64,000 nt of DNA from an uncultured Spirochaetales bacterium. Lineage in GTDB: Bacteria; Spirochaetota; Spirochaetia; Sphaerochaetales; Sphaerochaetaceae. The stretch spans positions 7,111 to 71,110 of the forward strand of contig CAKQTE010000019.1 of assembly GCA_934276485.1 (NCBI GenBank), read 5' to 3'. The notes beneath the pieces were generated by a model. The model did no database searches. It had not been told where the DNA came from and saw only the letters and a program-made list of their open reading frames with translations. Positions 8,008 to 16,918 of this stretch are shown here, piece after piece; the first letter of the stretch is position 1, and every line of letters starts with the position of its first letter. The position numbers and the translations under genes were made by a program.

Positions 8008-8625
8008 TTTCTTCTTGTTCTTCTTTTCAAGGCGCTCAGCTTTCTTTCTTGCTCTAGCTTGGCGCCTTTTTTCATCTCTCTCTTCGCGTCCAGACATCGA
8101 GTCTCCATTTGCATCTTTCCAGAACTCAGGGAAAACGATGTTTCCTTTCTCGTCTTTTGTTCTGATTAGTCGTTCGAATCGAGGCCTGTTATAGCGTTGT
8201 ATGATAATGCAAGGAAGATTGAAGATGATCGTGTATGTAAGCACAAAGAACCATGCACGGGTTGCAGTGAACAACAATAGTACAAGAGCAAAAATGAATG
8301 CATATAAGTGACATAGCTCTGCTCTAAGGCTTTCTAATAGAAATTGCGCTATGAAGTTCGGAGTGATCTTTGTTCTTTCCATGTTCTTCTTATCGAAAGA
8401 ACCAACAGATGGAATATATTCCTTCCAAGCTTTTACATGGAAAATAGTCTGATATATGTTTCCTTTCTTTTCCCATTTTCTTGTCTTGAATAATGGATAG
8501 ATCAGCATCAGGTTACGATATGATAATAGGTTTACAAGATAAGAAGCTATAAATTGCGTTAGTATGATAATCAATACCAGAGGCCAGCTCGCACTTGTAA
8601 AAATTGTAGTAAACCATCTTGTCAT
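7996..8625 (-). CDS. CrtO-like acyltransferase-domain membrane protein
   Basis: A 209-aa protein with hydrophobic segments at about 15-35 and 105-140 and a strongly basic Lys/Arg/Glu tail from about 175. The pattern K-A-W-K-E-Y-I-P, a phenylalanine and K-K-N-M, then L-E-S-L-R-A-E-L, and finally N-L-P-C-I-I-I-Q-R-Y-N-R-P-R resembles the glycosyl-diaponeurosporenoate acyltransferase (CrtO) family. That family acylates a glycolipid-type carotenoid, but no carotenoid genes are present here. A lipid or glycolipid acyltransferase role is therefore inference. The lysine-rich tail is an extension that could contact acidic membrane lipids or nucleic acid. Confidence 0.6.
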   Translation of the reverse strand: MTRWFTTIFTSASWPLVLIIILTQFIASYLVNLLSYRNLMLIYPLFKTRKWEKKGNIYQTIFHVKAWKEYIPSVGSFDKKNMERTKITPNFIAQFLLESLRAELCHLYAFIFALVLLLFTATRAWFFVLTYTIIFNLPCIIIQRYNRPRFERLIRTKDEKGNIVFPEFWKDANGDSMSGREERDEKRRQARARKKAERLEKKNKKKSEI

Positions 8626-8762
8626 TTTTGTTCCGAATAAAAGCTATAGTTAGAGTATAGTTGGCAGAAAGAAAACAAACAAGAGTGTTATTTACCCCAT
8701 CCTTTGTCAGTTGGTATTAGCATATGTTGCAAAATAAATATCAGTTTGCCATAATTCAAGTT

Positions 8763-10352
8763 ATGAGTGACGTTAAGAACAACAAGAATGCCCACTGGGC
8801 AGATATAATGGCCGAAAAGATTATCAGGGAAAAGGGCGAAAAGGATCTCTATACTTGTGCTTCCGGTATCACACCATCAGGAACAGTACACATTGGCAAC
8901 TTCAGAGAGATCATTACTGTAGAGCTAGTTGTAAGAGCTCTGAGAGAAAAGGGTAAGAATGTAAGATTCATCTATAGCTGGGATGACTATGATGTATTCA
9001 GAAAGGTCCCAAAGAACATGCCAAAGCCAGAGCTTTTGCAGCAATATCTAAGATTTCCAATCACATTGGTTCCAGATACTACAGAGAGAGCTGAAAACTA
9101 TGCTAGAGCCAACGAAGTTGCAGTCGAGAAGATTCTACCAACTGTTGGTGTATTCCCAGAGTACTTGTACCAAGCAGATAGATATAGACATAACTACTAT
9201 GCAGAGGGGATAAAGACAGCTCTTGAAAAAAGAGACGAGATCAGAGAGATCCTCAACCAATATAGAACTGAGCCTCTAGCTGAAGATTGGTGGCCGGTTT
9301 CTGTATTCTCTTCATTCACAAACAAGGACACAACAACTGTCACAGGTTGGGATGGTGGCTACATGCTCACATATAGAGATGATGAGCTTGGAAAGGAAGA
9401 GACTATCGACATTAGAACAACTCCAAATACAAAGCTTCCATGGAGAATCGACTGGCCAATGAGATGGACAGTTGAAGGAGTTGACTTTGAGCCAGGTGGA
9501 AAGGATCACCTTACTGAGGGCGGTTCTTACGATACATCAAAGAGCGTTGTAAAGGTATTCGGTGGAGAAGCTCCTGTAACAATGCGCTATGACTTTATCA
9601 AGCTAAAGGGTATGGGAGGAAAGATCTCCTCATCCGGTGGAGAGGTTGCAGACCTATATGATGTACTTGCAGTATATCCTCCTGAGATCGTTCGATACTT
9701 GTTTGTAGGCACACGTCCTCAATCCGAGTTCGCTATCTCATTCGACCTTGATGTATTGAAGATCTACGAAGACTACGACAATTGTGAAAGAATCTACTTC
9801 GGCATTCTCCCTGTTAAGGAAGAAAGAAGAGAGAAGGAGAAGAGGATCTACGAGCTAAGCCAGGTTGATGGAAACAACATTCCAACAGAAGCTGGTTACC
9901 AGATTCCTTTCAGACACCTCTGTAACTATCTACAGATCTTCTCTGGAGATGTTGAAAAGGTTATCTCAAAGCTTCCTAATATCACAGAAAGCCAGAAGGA
10001 AAGACTCAGAGTTAGACTCAATTGTGCAAAGAATTGGCTTGAGATGTATGCTCCAGAAGAGTTCAAGTTCAGTCTAAAGAGCACAGACTCTGCTCTTGTA
10101 GAGCTTGAGGAGAATGAACTTAAGGCTGTAAAGGATTTTGCATCCTATGTAAGAGATTATCTCGATACTTCTTCTGAAAAGGAATTCTCAAACTACATTT
10201 ATAAAGCTGCTGGAGACAATGGCCTGGAAAACAGTGATTTCTTCAGGGTTATATATTTGGTTTTGATCGGAAAGGAAAAGGGACCAAAGCTTGCTAACTT
10301 TGTTAAGGCTTGTGGCGCTGAGACCATCCTTCCAATCCTTGAGAGGTATTAA
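8763..10352 (+). CDS. lysS: Lysine--tRNA ligase, class I
   Basis: A 529-aa enzyme that charges tRNA-Lys. It is the class I, Rossmann-fold form found in archaea, spirochaetes and some alphaproteobacteria rather than the common class II enzyme. The HIGH-type motif is T-V-H-I-G-N near residue 43, and the KMSKS-type motif reads K-I-S-S-S at about 287-291. Length is normal for the family. The ATG at 8763 gives the typical N-terminus (M-S-D-V-K-N-N, then H-W-A-D); 8724 is an in-frame alternative. Neither start has a strong ribosome-binding site. It is probably the only lysyl synthetase in the genome, which cannot be tested from this window. Confidence 0.93.
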   Translation: MSDVKNNKNAHWADIMAEKIIREKGEKDLYTCASGITPSGTVHIGNFREIITVELVVRALREKGKNVRFIYSWDDYDVFRKVPKNMPKPELLQQYLRFPITLVPDTTERAENYARANEVAVEKILPTVGVFPEYLYQADRYRHNYYAEGIKTALEKRDEIREILNQYRTEPLAEDWWPVSVFSSFTNKDTTTVTGWDGGYMLTYRDDELGKEETIDIRTTPNTKLPWRIDWPMRWTVEGVDFEPGGKDHLTEGGSYDTSKSVVKVFGGEAPVTMRYDFIKLKGMGGKISSSGGEVADLYDVLAVYPPEIVRYLFVGTRPQSEFAISFDLDVLKIYEDYDNCERIYFGILPVKEERREKEKRIYELSQVDGNNIPTEAGYQIPFRHLCNYLQIFSGDVEKVISKLPNITESQKERLRVRLNCAKNWLEMYAPEEFKFSLKSTDSALVELEENELKAVKDFASYVRDYLDTSSEKEFSNYIYKAAGDNGLENSDFFRVIYLVLIGKEKGPKLANFVKACGAETILPILERY

Positions 10353-10357
10353 TTTAT

Positions 10358-10912
10358 ATGTCAATGATTTTGATCAATGGTTCTCCTAGAAAAGAGGGTT
10401 GTACATATACAGCCCTCAAGGAAGTCGCAAAAAGCCTGGAGAAAGCTGGTGTTGAGTATGAAATCATCCAAGCTTCTATGGATAGTCGCGAGATCGATGC
10501 GATAGCAAAGAAGGTAGCATCCTCCGATGGCCTTGTTGTTGGCTCTCCTGTTTATTATGCATCCGCATCAGGGTTATGCACATACTTTCTTGACGAGCTC
10601 TTTAATAGAGTCAATGGTGCAATGCGCCTGAAACCTGCTGCTGCAATTGTATCATGCAGAAGAGGGGGAGCGAGCGCAACCTTTGATCAGATCAATAAAT
10701 ATTTCACAATTTCCGAGATGATAGTCGTCTCTTCAAACTATTGGAACCAAGTTCATGGAAATACTCCAGAAGAGGTTCTTAGAGATGAAGAGGGCATGCA
10801 GACAATGCGCATTCTCGGAAACAATCTCGCTTATGTGCTAAAGAGCCTTAAAAAGGCAAATCTTGAGTTGCCAGAGAGCGAGAAAAAGGTAAAAACCAAC
10901 TTCATTAGATAA
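10358..10912 (+). CDS. Flavodoxin-like NAD(P)H-dependent FMN reductase family protein
   Basis: A 184-aa flavoprotein of the NADPH-dependent FMN reductase/iron-sulfur flavoprotein group. The FMN phosphate loop is I-L-I-N-G-S-P-R-K-E-G at about 4-14, and the second flavin segment is G-S-P-V-Y-Y-A near 61-67. There is no cysteine cluster motif, so it is a plain flavoprotein. It lies 5 nt after lysS and 1 nt before an ABC exporter gene, so it is probably co-transcribed. Electron donor and acceptor cannot be deduced. Confidence 0.85.
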   Translation: MSMILINGSPRKEGCTYTALKEVAKSLEKAGVEYEIIQASMDSREIDAIAKKVASSDGLVVGSPVYYASASGLCTYFLDELFNRVNGAMRLKPAAAIVSCRRGGASATFDQINKYFTISEMIVVSSNYWNQVHGNTPEEVLRDEEGMQTMRILGNNLAYVLKSLKKANLELPESEKKVKTNFIR

Positions 10913-10913
10913 A

Positions 10914-12626
10914 ATGTTCAGACTTCTTAGATTTATAAAAGGTTATAGAAAAGAGTCTATACTAGCTCCATTATTCAAGCTTTTCGAAGCTATATTGGAG
11001 CTTTTTGTTCCTCTTTGTGTTGCCGCTTTAATAGATAAAGGTATCGGAGGAGGAGACAAGGCCTATATCATCAAGATGACTCTTTTGATGATAGCACTTG
11101 GTACTGTGGGATTGCTATTTTCATTCACAGCCCAATGGTTCTCCGCATCCACTGCAATCGGATTTACCAAGAAGATGAAGAGTGCATTATTTGCACACAT
11201 ACAATCACTTTCTGCTATAGATAAGGACAAGCTTGGAGATTCTACACTTCTGACAAGACTTACAAGTGATTCAAACCAAGTTCAGAGTGGAATCAATATG
11301 TTCTTGCGCCTCTTTTTGCGTAGTCCATTCGTTGTTATTGGTGCTGCAATAATGGCATTTGTTGTCGATAGTACGCTTGCTGTGATATTTGCTATCGTAA
11401 TTCCGATTCTTGGTCTTATTGTCTACCTGATCATGAGACACACTGTCCCTATGTACAAAACAGTGCAATCAAAGCTAGATGCCCTAACAAAGAAGAGCAG
11501 GGAAAACCTCTCGGGAGTGAGAGTTCTAAGAGCATATTGCAAGGAAGAGGATGAGAAAGAGGAATTCAGAGAAAAAACAGAGGATTTAAAAGCAGCGCAA
11601 TTGGGAGCTGGGACATATTCTTCTCTGTTGCATCCTTTGACATCTGTTCTTATTAACCTAGCTGTAATTGTACTAATCTATTTTGGATCTCTTAGGTATG
11701 AGATGAATCTCATTGCACTTGGCTCAATTATTGCACTTGTAAACTACATGAACCAAATCCTTGTAGAGCTTGTAAAGTTTGCAAATTTGATCATCACACT
11801 CACACGTGCAATTGCTTCCGGAAACAGAATACAAAGCATCTTCGATATCCAGCCATCGATCTCAAGAGCTGAGAGAGTTGAGAATGGAAGCTTTGATGCT
11901 GAATATGCAGTTGAATTCGATAATGCATCACTAACATATAGAGAGGGTGGAAAGCCAGCTTTGTCTTCTGTTTCATTGAAGGTTAAAAATGGAGAGAAGA
12001 TAGGTGTTATCGGAGCAACAGGAAGTGGTAAGACAACACTTATCAATCTTATTCCACGACTATATGACACAACAGAAGGTTCTGTTTCTGTATTTGGCTC
12101 AAATGTAAAATCATGGGACTTGCATGATCTAAGAGATGCGATAGCTCTTGTTCCTCAAAAGCCTAGACTCTTCAAGGGTACTATAAGGGAAAACCTTCAG
12201 TGGGGTAATGAGAATGCAAGCGATGAGGATCTGATGGATGCTCTTGAAAAAGCACAGGCTCTGGACTTTGTAATGAAAAAGGATGGAGGCCTGGATAGCC
12301 CTGTTGCCCAGAATGGTAGGAACCTATCAGGAGGGCAGAGACAGAGATTGACAATCGCAAGGGCTCTTGTCAAAAAGCCACATATCTTGATCCTTGATGA
12401 CAGCGCAGCAAGCCTTGATTATGCAACAGAGTCTCGCTTGAGAGCCATGATCAAGGATTTGGATATGACGATATTTGTGGTATCACAAAGGACATCGTCA
12501 CTGGTGAATATGGATAGGATAGTTGTTCTTTCTGACGGATGTGTTGATGCAGTTGCAAGCCACGAAGAGCTTCTGGAATCCAACGAGCTATATCAAGAGA
12601 TATACAACTCTCAATATGGAGAATAG
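10914..12626 (+). CDS. ABC exporter half-transporter, degenerate-site subunit
   Basis: A 570-aa fusion of a six-helix exporter membrane domain (about residues 15-300) and an ATPase domain. Walker A is G-A-T-G-S-G-K-T-T near 367 and the signature is L-S-G-G-Q near 471. The Walker B catalytic Glu is replaced by Asp (L-I-L-D-D) and the switch His by Gln (V-V-S-Q-R). These are the marks of the inactive-site partner in heterodimeric exporters such as TM287/288 or BmrCD. Together with the next gene it should form an asymmetric multidrug or lipid exporter. Confidence 0.9.
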   Translation: MFRLLRFIKGYRKESILAPLFKLFEAILELFVPLCVAALIDKGIGGGDKAYIIKMTLLMIALGTVGLLFSFTAQWFSASTAIGFTKKMKSALFAHIQSLSAIDKDKLGDSTLLTRLTSDSNQVQSGINMFLRLFLRSPFVVIGAAIMAFVVDSTLAVIFAIVIPILGLIVYLIMRHTVPMYKTVQSKLDALTKKSRENLSGVRVLRAYCKEEDEKEEFREKTEDLKAAQLGAGTYSSLLHPLTSVLINLAVIVLIYFGSLRYEMNLIALGSIIALVNYMNQILVELVKFANLIITLTRAIASGNRIQSIFDIQPSISRAERVENGSFDAEYAVEFDNASLTYREGGKPALSSVSLKVKNGEKIGVIGATGSGKTTLINLIPRLYDTTEGSVSVFGSNVKSWDLHDLRDAIALVPQKPRLFKGTIRENLQWGNENASDEDLMDALEKAQALDFVMKKDGGLDSPVAQNGRNLSGGQRQRLTIARALVKKPHILILDDSAASLDYATESRLRAMIKDLDMTIFVVSQRTSSLVNMDRIVVLSDGCVDAVASHEELLESNELYQEIYNSQYGE

Positions 12627-12628
12627 CT

Positions 12629-14377
12629 ATGGCAAAGGCAAAGAAACTATCAAAAGAAAGACGAAATACAGTTATCAAGAAGCTGTTGTTGTATATAAAG
12701 CCATATAAACACTATCTGGTTCTATCCATAATATCTGCATTCGTAACAACTATCTGTACATTGGTTTTCCCTATGTTCACAGGTCATGCTGTTGATGCAA
12801 TCTTAGGAGAAAAGAGCCTCTTTTTGACATATCTATTGGTTCTATTGGTTCTTGCTGCAATTGGAGCACTAACACAATATGCATTGAATCAATCAAACAA
12901 CAAGTTGACTTACTCAATTGTTCAGGATATTCGAAATGATGTATTTGGACATATACAGTTCCTTCCTCTTTCATATCTTGATTCAAGATCCCAGGGAGAG
13001 GTCGTATCTAGGATCATTACCGATATCGATCAGATTGCAGATGGATTGTTGATGGGCTTTACTCAATTCTTTACGGGAGTAGTAACGATCATTGGAACAT
13101 TGATCTGTCTCTTTTACATCAATTGGATTGTTGCACTTGTAGTTGTTCTTGTAACTCCAATCTCACTTTTCACAGCTTCATTTATATCAAGACGTACATA
13201 TAGACTCTTCAATGAACAAAATGAAGCAAGAGGAGAGCTAACTGGATTTACAGATGAGATGATTGCTGGAAGTAAGGTAGTAAGTGCATTCAACAGGGAA
13301 GAAGAGGCTGAGAAGACATTTGACCAATTGAATGAAAAATGGTCAAAAGCTGCTTTGTTTGCAACATTCTACTCATCTCTTACCAATCCTGTTACTCGTT
13401 TTGTTAACTCAATTGTATATACAGGAGTAGCACTCTCAGGCGGATTATCTGCACTTATAGGAAGATTGACTGTCGGTTCTCTTTCCTCAACGCTTATGTA
13501 TGCTAGCCAATACACAAAGCCATTTAATGAAATATCTGGAGTATTGACTGAACTGCAGAACGCTCTCTCTTCTGCATCCCGTGTATTTGAGCTACTGGAA
13601 GTTGAAGAGGAGAAGGAAAATCCGAATGCCAAGCAGCTTACATCTGTAGAGGGCAATATCGATATAGATCATGTTTACTTTGGCTACTCAAAGAATAAGA
13701 CATTGATCAAAAATTTCAATCTTCACCTAAAGAGAGGAATGAAAGTTGCTATCGTGGGCCCTACCGGAAGTGGTAAGACAACACTTATTAATCTGTTGAT
13801 GAGATTCTATGATGTTGACTCCGGCTCTGTTAAGGTAGATGGCTTGGATATTCAAGATGTCACAAGACACTCGTTGAGATCTAAATATGGAATGGTTTTG
13901 CAGGAAACATGGCTTAAGAGTGGGACGATCAGAGATAATCTAACGCTCTCGAATCCTAATATAGCGGACGAAAAGATAGATGAAGTAATAAAACTATGTC
14001 ATCTGGAGTCTTTTATAAGCACATTGCCTCTTGGCTATGATGAACCTATCAGTGATGAAGCTGGAGCTATCTCTGAAGGACAGAAGCAGCTATTGTGTAT
14101 TGCACGTGCAATGCTTTCTGAACCAACGATGTTGATTCTCGATGAAGCTACAAGCTCTATCGATACTCGAACAGAGCTTGTTGTACAGCAAGCATTCGGC
14201 TTGATGATGGAAGGACGCACAAGCTTTATCGTTGCGCATAGACTATCTACTATCAAGAAAGCAGATCTCATTCTTGTACTAAGGGATGGAGATGTTGTAG
14301 AGCAGGGTAATCATAAAGAGCTCCTTGAAAAGGGTGGCTTTTACTCGGAGCTCTATAACAGTCAATTTGCTATTTGA
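12629..14377 (+). CDS. ABC exporter half-transporter, catalytic-site subunit
   Basis: A 582-aa partner of the preceding gene, with only 2 nt between them. The membrane domain covers about residues 20-330. Walker A is G-P-T-G-S-G-K-T-T near 377, Walker B is canonical L-I-L-D-E, and the switch histidine is present in V-A-H-R-L-S near 537. Its signature motif is altered to I-S-E-G-Q. The consensus hydrolysis site of the heterodimer would therefore use this subunit's Walker A/B and the partner's intact L-S-G-G-Q. Substrate is unknown. Its 3' end overlaps era, which is convergent, by 8 nt. Confidence 0.9.
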   Translation: MAKAKKLSKERRNTVIKKLLLYIKPYKHYLVLSIISAFVTTICTLVFPMFTGHAVDAILGEKSLFLTYLLVLLVLAAIGALTQYALNQSNNKLTYSIVQDIRNDVFGHIQFLPLSYLDSRSQGEVVSRIITDIDQIADGLLMGFTQFFTGVVTIIGTLICLFYINWIVALVVVLVTPISLFTASFISRRTYRLFNEQNEARGELTGFTDEMIAGSKVVSAFNREEEAEKTFDQLNEKWSKAALFATFYSSLTNPVTRFVNSIVYTGVALSGGLSALIGRLTVGSLSSTLMYASQYTKPFNEISGVLTELQNALSSASRVFELLEVEEEKENPNAKQLTSVEGNIDIDHVYFGYSKNKTLIKNFNLHLKRGMKVAIVGPTGSGKTTLINLLMRFYDVDSGSVKVDGLDIQDVTRHSLRSKYGMVLQETWLKSGTIRDNLTLSNPNIADEKIDEVIKLCHLESFISTLPLGYDEPISDEAGAISEGQKQLLCIARAMLSEPTMLILDEATSSIDTRTELVVQQAFGLMMEGRTSFIVAHRLSTIKKADLILVLRDGDVVEQGNHKELLEKGGFYSELYNSQFAI

Positions 14378-15251
14378 ATATTTTATCTAGATAGATATTG
14401 TTCTTACGCCATTTCTCGGCAGTCTTTACTTGCAAGTCCAATCTTACAGTGCTGCCGGGGAATATCTTCCTGATTTCCTTTCTGGCCTCTGTTCCTATTC
14501 TCTTGATGTTTTCGCCTTTCTTTCCAACCAGGAATCCCTTCTGGCCATCACGCTCAACGTTTATGAATGCGCGAATCCAGACAGTGCTACTTTCTTCATC
14601 GTACTCAAGATCCTCTGTAGATACGAAGATTACATGAGGAAGTTCATCTGAAAGCTTATCCATAGCCTTTTCCCTGATGATCTCCGAGATTCTGAACTCT
14701 AGATCTTGGTCTGTGTATTGGCTCTCGTCATACAGCAGTGCTCCTTCCTTTGCTTCTTTGAAGAGTTCTATCAAAACCTCGTCCACGCCCTCATCATCCT
14801 TTGCAGAGCATATGCAAATAGGAGAAGAAGGAAGACGCTCTGATAGAAAGAATTTAGTGTCTTCGATGTTGTTCTCTGTTAGGATATCCATCTTGTTGAT
14901 CGCACATACAACAGGAACCTTTGATGCCTTGATCATGTCTGCAATGACTTCTTCTTCCTTCTTTGCAATTCTTGTTCCATCTAGAACATATAGAATGATG
15001 TCACTATCTTCTAGTGCAGAGATTGTGATCTCCTGCATTCTCTTGTTTATTTCCTTATCTGATAGGTGGTAGCCAGGAGTATCTGTAAAGACAAGCTGAC
15101 CACGCTGGTCTGTATATATACCCCTGATCTTGTTTCTTGTTGTCTGAGGAACCGGGCTTGTGATCGATACTTTCATCTCACAGATTGTATTTACTAGTGT
15201 TGATTTTCCGGAAGATGGTCTTCCAATTACTGATACTGTTGCAACTTTCAT
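14370..15251 (-). CDS. era: GTPase Era
   Basis: A 293-aa GTPase that binds 16S rRNA and helps mature the 30S subunit. The G1 loop is G-R-P-S-S-G-K-S-T at 10-18 and G3 is D-T-P-G-Y-H. G4 is N-K-M-D, followed by an S-A-K G5 motif. The C-terminal KH domain has the V-G-K-K-G-E-N-I-K motif. G1 has Ser-Ser where many homologues have Asn-Val or Asn-Ala. The start at 15251 (M-K-V-A-T-V) matches the family's N-terminus; the longer frame to 15314 adds an atypical extension and has no better ribosome-binding site. Confidence 0.93.
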   Translation of the reverse strand: MKVATVSVIGRPSSGKSTLVNTICEMKVSITSPVPQTTRNKIRGIYTDQRGQLVFTDTPGYHLSDKEINKRMQEITISALEDSDIILYVLDGTRIAKKEEEVIADMIKASKVPVVCAINKMDILTENNIEDTKFFLSERLPSSPICICSAKDDEGVDEVLIELFKEAKEGALLYDESQYTDQDLEFRISEIIREKAMDKLSDELPHVIFVSTEDLEYDEESSTVWIRAFINVERDGQKGFLVGKKGENIKRIGTEARKEIRKIFPGSTVRLDLQVKTAEKWRKNNIYLDKIFK

Positions 15252-15343
15252 AGCCCAAAGTATACAGAAGATTAGACGCTCGAACAATGTTGGAACTATC
15301 AGGGTGTTTCCCAAAAGCTTGGATTTAAGTTATATTTCTAGGT

Positions 15344-15916
15344 ATGGAAAACGAAAACAAAGAAAAAGCTCTAGATATGGGCTTGAATGATAAGTTAATG
15401 AAAACCAGATCATTGATGATCTCTGGCGAAATCAATAAAGACAGTGCAGATCAATTTGCAAAGGAAATCCTTGTTCTAGACAGTCTTAGCAATGATGAGA
15501 TAGTTGTTTATATCAACAGCCCAGGCGGGGATGTGGATGCCGGTTTTGCAATCTATGATATGATTCGATTCGTATCCAGCCCTGTAAAGATCGTAGGCAT
15601 GGGCCTTGTAGCATCAGCTGCAGCTCTAATCTATCTATCTGTTCCAGTAGAGAGAAGATTTGCTCTTCCTAATTCAACATATTTGATCCATCAGCCACTA
15701 TCGCAGATGAAGGGTGTTGCTATCGATGTATCTATCTATGCAGACAAGATTGCTCAGCTGAGAGTCAAACTCGACCAGCTTATTGCAGACGCAACAGGCA
15801 ACACACTCGAGAAAGTTTCACAAGATACGGAAAGAGATTGTTGGATGACAGCAGAGGAAGCAAAAGCTTACTCTCTTGTTGGAAAAATCATTACAAACAA
15901 GAAAGATCTCCAATAA
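15344..15916 (+). CDS. clpP: ATP-dependent Clp protease proteolytic subunit homologue (ClpP)
   Basis: A 190-aa serine peptidase of the ClpP family, forming the degradation barrel used with a Clp ATPase. The triad is visible: Ser91 in V-A-S-A-A-A, His116 in L-I-H-Q-P and Asp165 in E-R-D. The usual A-S-M-G context around the serine is A-S-A-A here, a feature seen in divergent or secondary ClpP paralogues. The gene is not next to clpX or tig, so it may be a second ClpP. The start has no strong ribosome-binding site, and a strong terminator hairpin follows. Confidence 0.88.
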   Translation: MENENKEKALDMGLNDKLMKTRSLMISGEINKDSADQFAKEILVLDSLSNDEIVVYINSPGGDVDAGFAIYDMIRFVSSPVKIVGMGLVASAAALIYLSVPVERRFALPNSTYLIHQPLSQMKGVAIDVSIYADKIAQLRVKLDQLIADATGNTLEKVSQDTERDCWMTAEEAKAYSLVGKIITNKKDLQ

Positions 15917-15927
15917 ACTAGCAAAAA

Positions 15928-16914
15928 ATGGACTTTTGGCCTTCTTCTATTGTGAAGAAGGTTATTTTTTTGAGTTTTATCATATTGTTTCTTATATCCT
16001 GCTCCCCAAATAGGAGCAAAGATAGCTTTACCGTGATCTCCTGGAATGCATATCTCTTTTTCGATAGCAGGAATGATGGTTGGGAATATGAAGGGTTTCG
16101 CATAAGCGATGGATATACAGATGCTATATACCAAGAGAGGATCAAAAGAACTGCGATAATGATGGCGAAATACTTTTCATCTGCAGATGTGATCATTCTT
16201 CAGGAAATCGAGAACAAGGGAGTCCTTGAAGACCTATTGAATGCAGGCTTGAAGAAGAAAGGTTATCGCTACTATGGATGTGCGCAAAATGAAGATCAGC
16301 CACTATCTGTTGGCTATATCTCACGATATCGGCCAGAGAGTATCGCATTTCATGGTGTTGATGGTGCAAGAAAACAGCTTGAGCTGACGTTCACTATCAA
16401 TGGAGAGCATATAAACATCCTAGCCCTTCATGCGCAAAGTAGACTGAAAAGCACCAACGAAGCTATTCGTTACGAGGAGTTTGCCCTAGCAGAAAGCATC
16501 ATGTCGTCTCTTTCTGATGAGTGCTCCATTTTGATAGGAGACTTTAATGCAGATGTGAGTCTTGTTGAGGCAGGAATTGCAAATATCAAAAAATGCAAAG
16601 ACATAACAACTCCGATTATTTGCACAGGGGATCCGGGAGAGTGCAGAAAAGGAGTGTTCTTCTCTCCAAGCTTGGACTATATGGGTTCTCCTGGAAAGGG
16701 AACATATTTCTATAAAGGAGAGTGGATGTGGCTAGACAATGCACTTATGCAAAGTGCATCTTTCGATAGGCGTGGTTGGGATTGGAACTACGCTGAGATC
16801 CTTACGCCTCCGGGATTGGTTGATATAAGTGGATTTCCTATTTCTTTTGATAAATCAACAGCGCGCGGCTTTTCCGATCATCTTCCTCTAAAATGCGTGC
16901 TGAAGTATTATTAG
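15928..16914 (+). CDS. Endonuclease/exonuclease/phosphatase family lipoprotein
   Basis: A 328-aa protein with a lipoprotein signal (hydrophobic core, then L-I-S-C at about 22-25) and the exonuclease-endonuclease-phosphatase fold. Motifs are S-W-N-A-Y, I-L-Q-E-I-E-N, I-G-D-F-N-A-D and a late S-D-H-L-P. These are the metal-binding and catalytic residues shared by DNase I, exonuclease III and phosphoinositide or sphingomyelin phosphatases. Anchored outside the cytoplasm, it could degrade DNA or act on phospholipids; the substrate is not determined. Its first codons coincide with the terminator hairpin of clpP, so expression may depend on readthrough or the true start may be GTG 15952. Confidence 0.85.
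   Translation: MDFWPSSIVKKVIFLSFIILFLISCSPNRSKDSFTVISWNAYLFFDSRNDGWEYEGFRISDGYTDAIYQERIKRTAIMMAKYFSSADVIILQEIENKGVLEDLLNAGLKKKGYRYYGCAQNEDQPLSVGYISRYRPESIAFHGVDGARKQLELTFTINGEHINILALHAQSRLKSTNEAIRYEEFALAESIMSSLSDECSILIGDFNADVSLVEAGIANIKKCKDITTPIICTGDPGECRKGVFFSPSLDYMGSPGKGTYFYKGEWMWLDNALMQSASFDRRGWDWNYAEILTPPGLVDISGFPISFDKSTARGFSDHLPLKCVLKYY
15940..15971 (+). terminator. Terminator hairpin inside the start of the lipoprotein gene
   Basis: An 8-bp perfect stem CCTTCTTC/GAAGAAGG with a 6-nt loop is followed by TTATTTTTTT. It has all the features of an intrinsic terminator for clpP but lies within codons 5-15 of the following gene. Confidence 0.7.
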
Positions 16915-16918
16915 AGTC

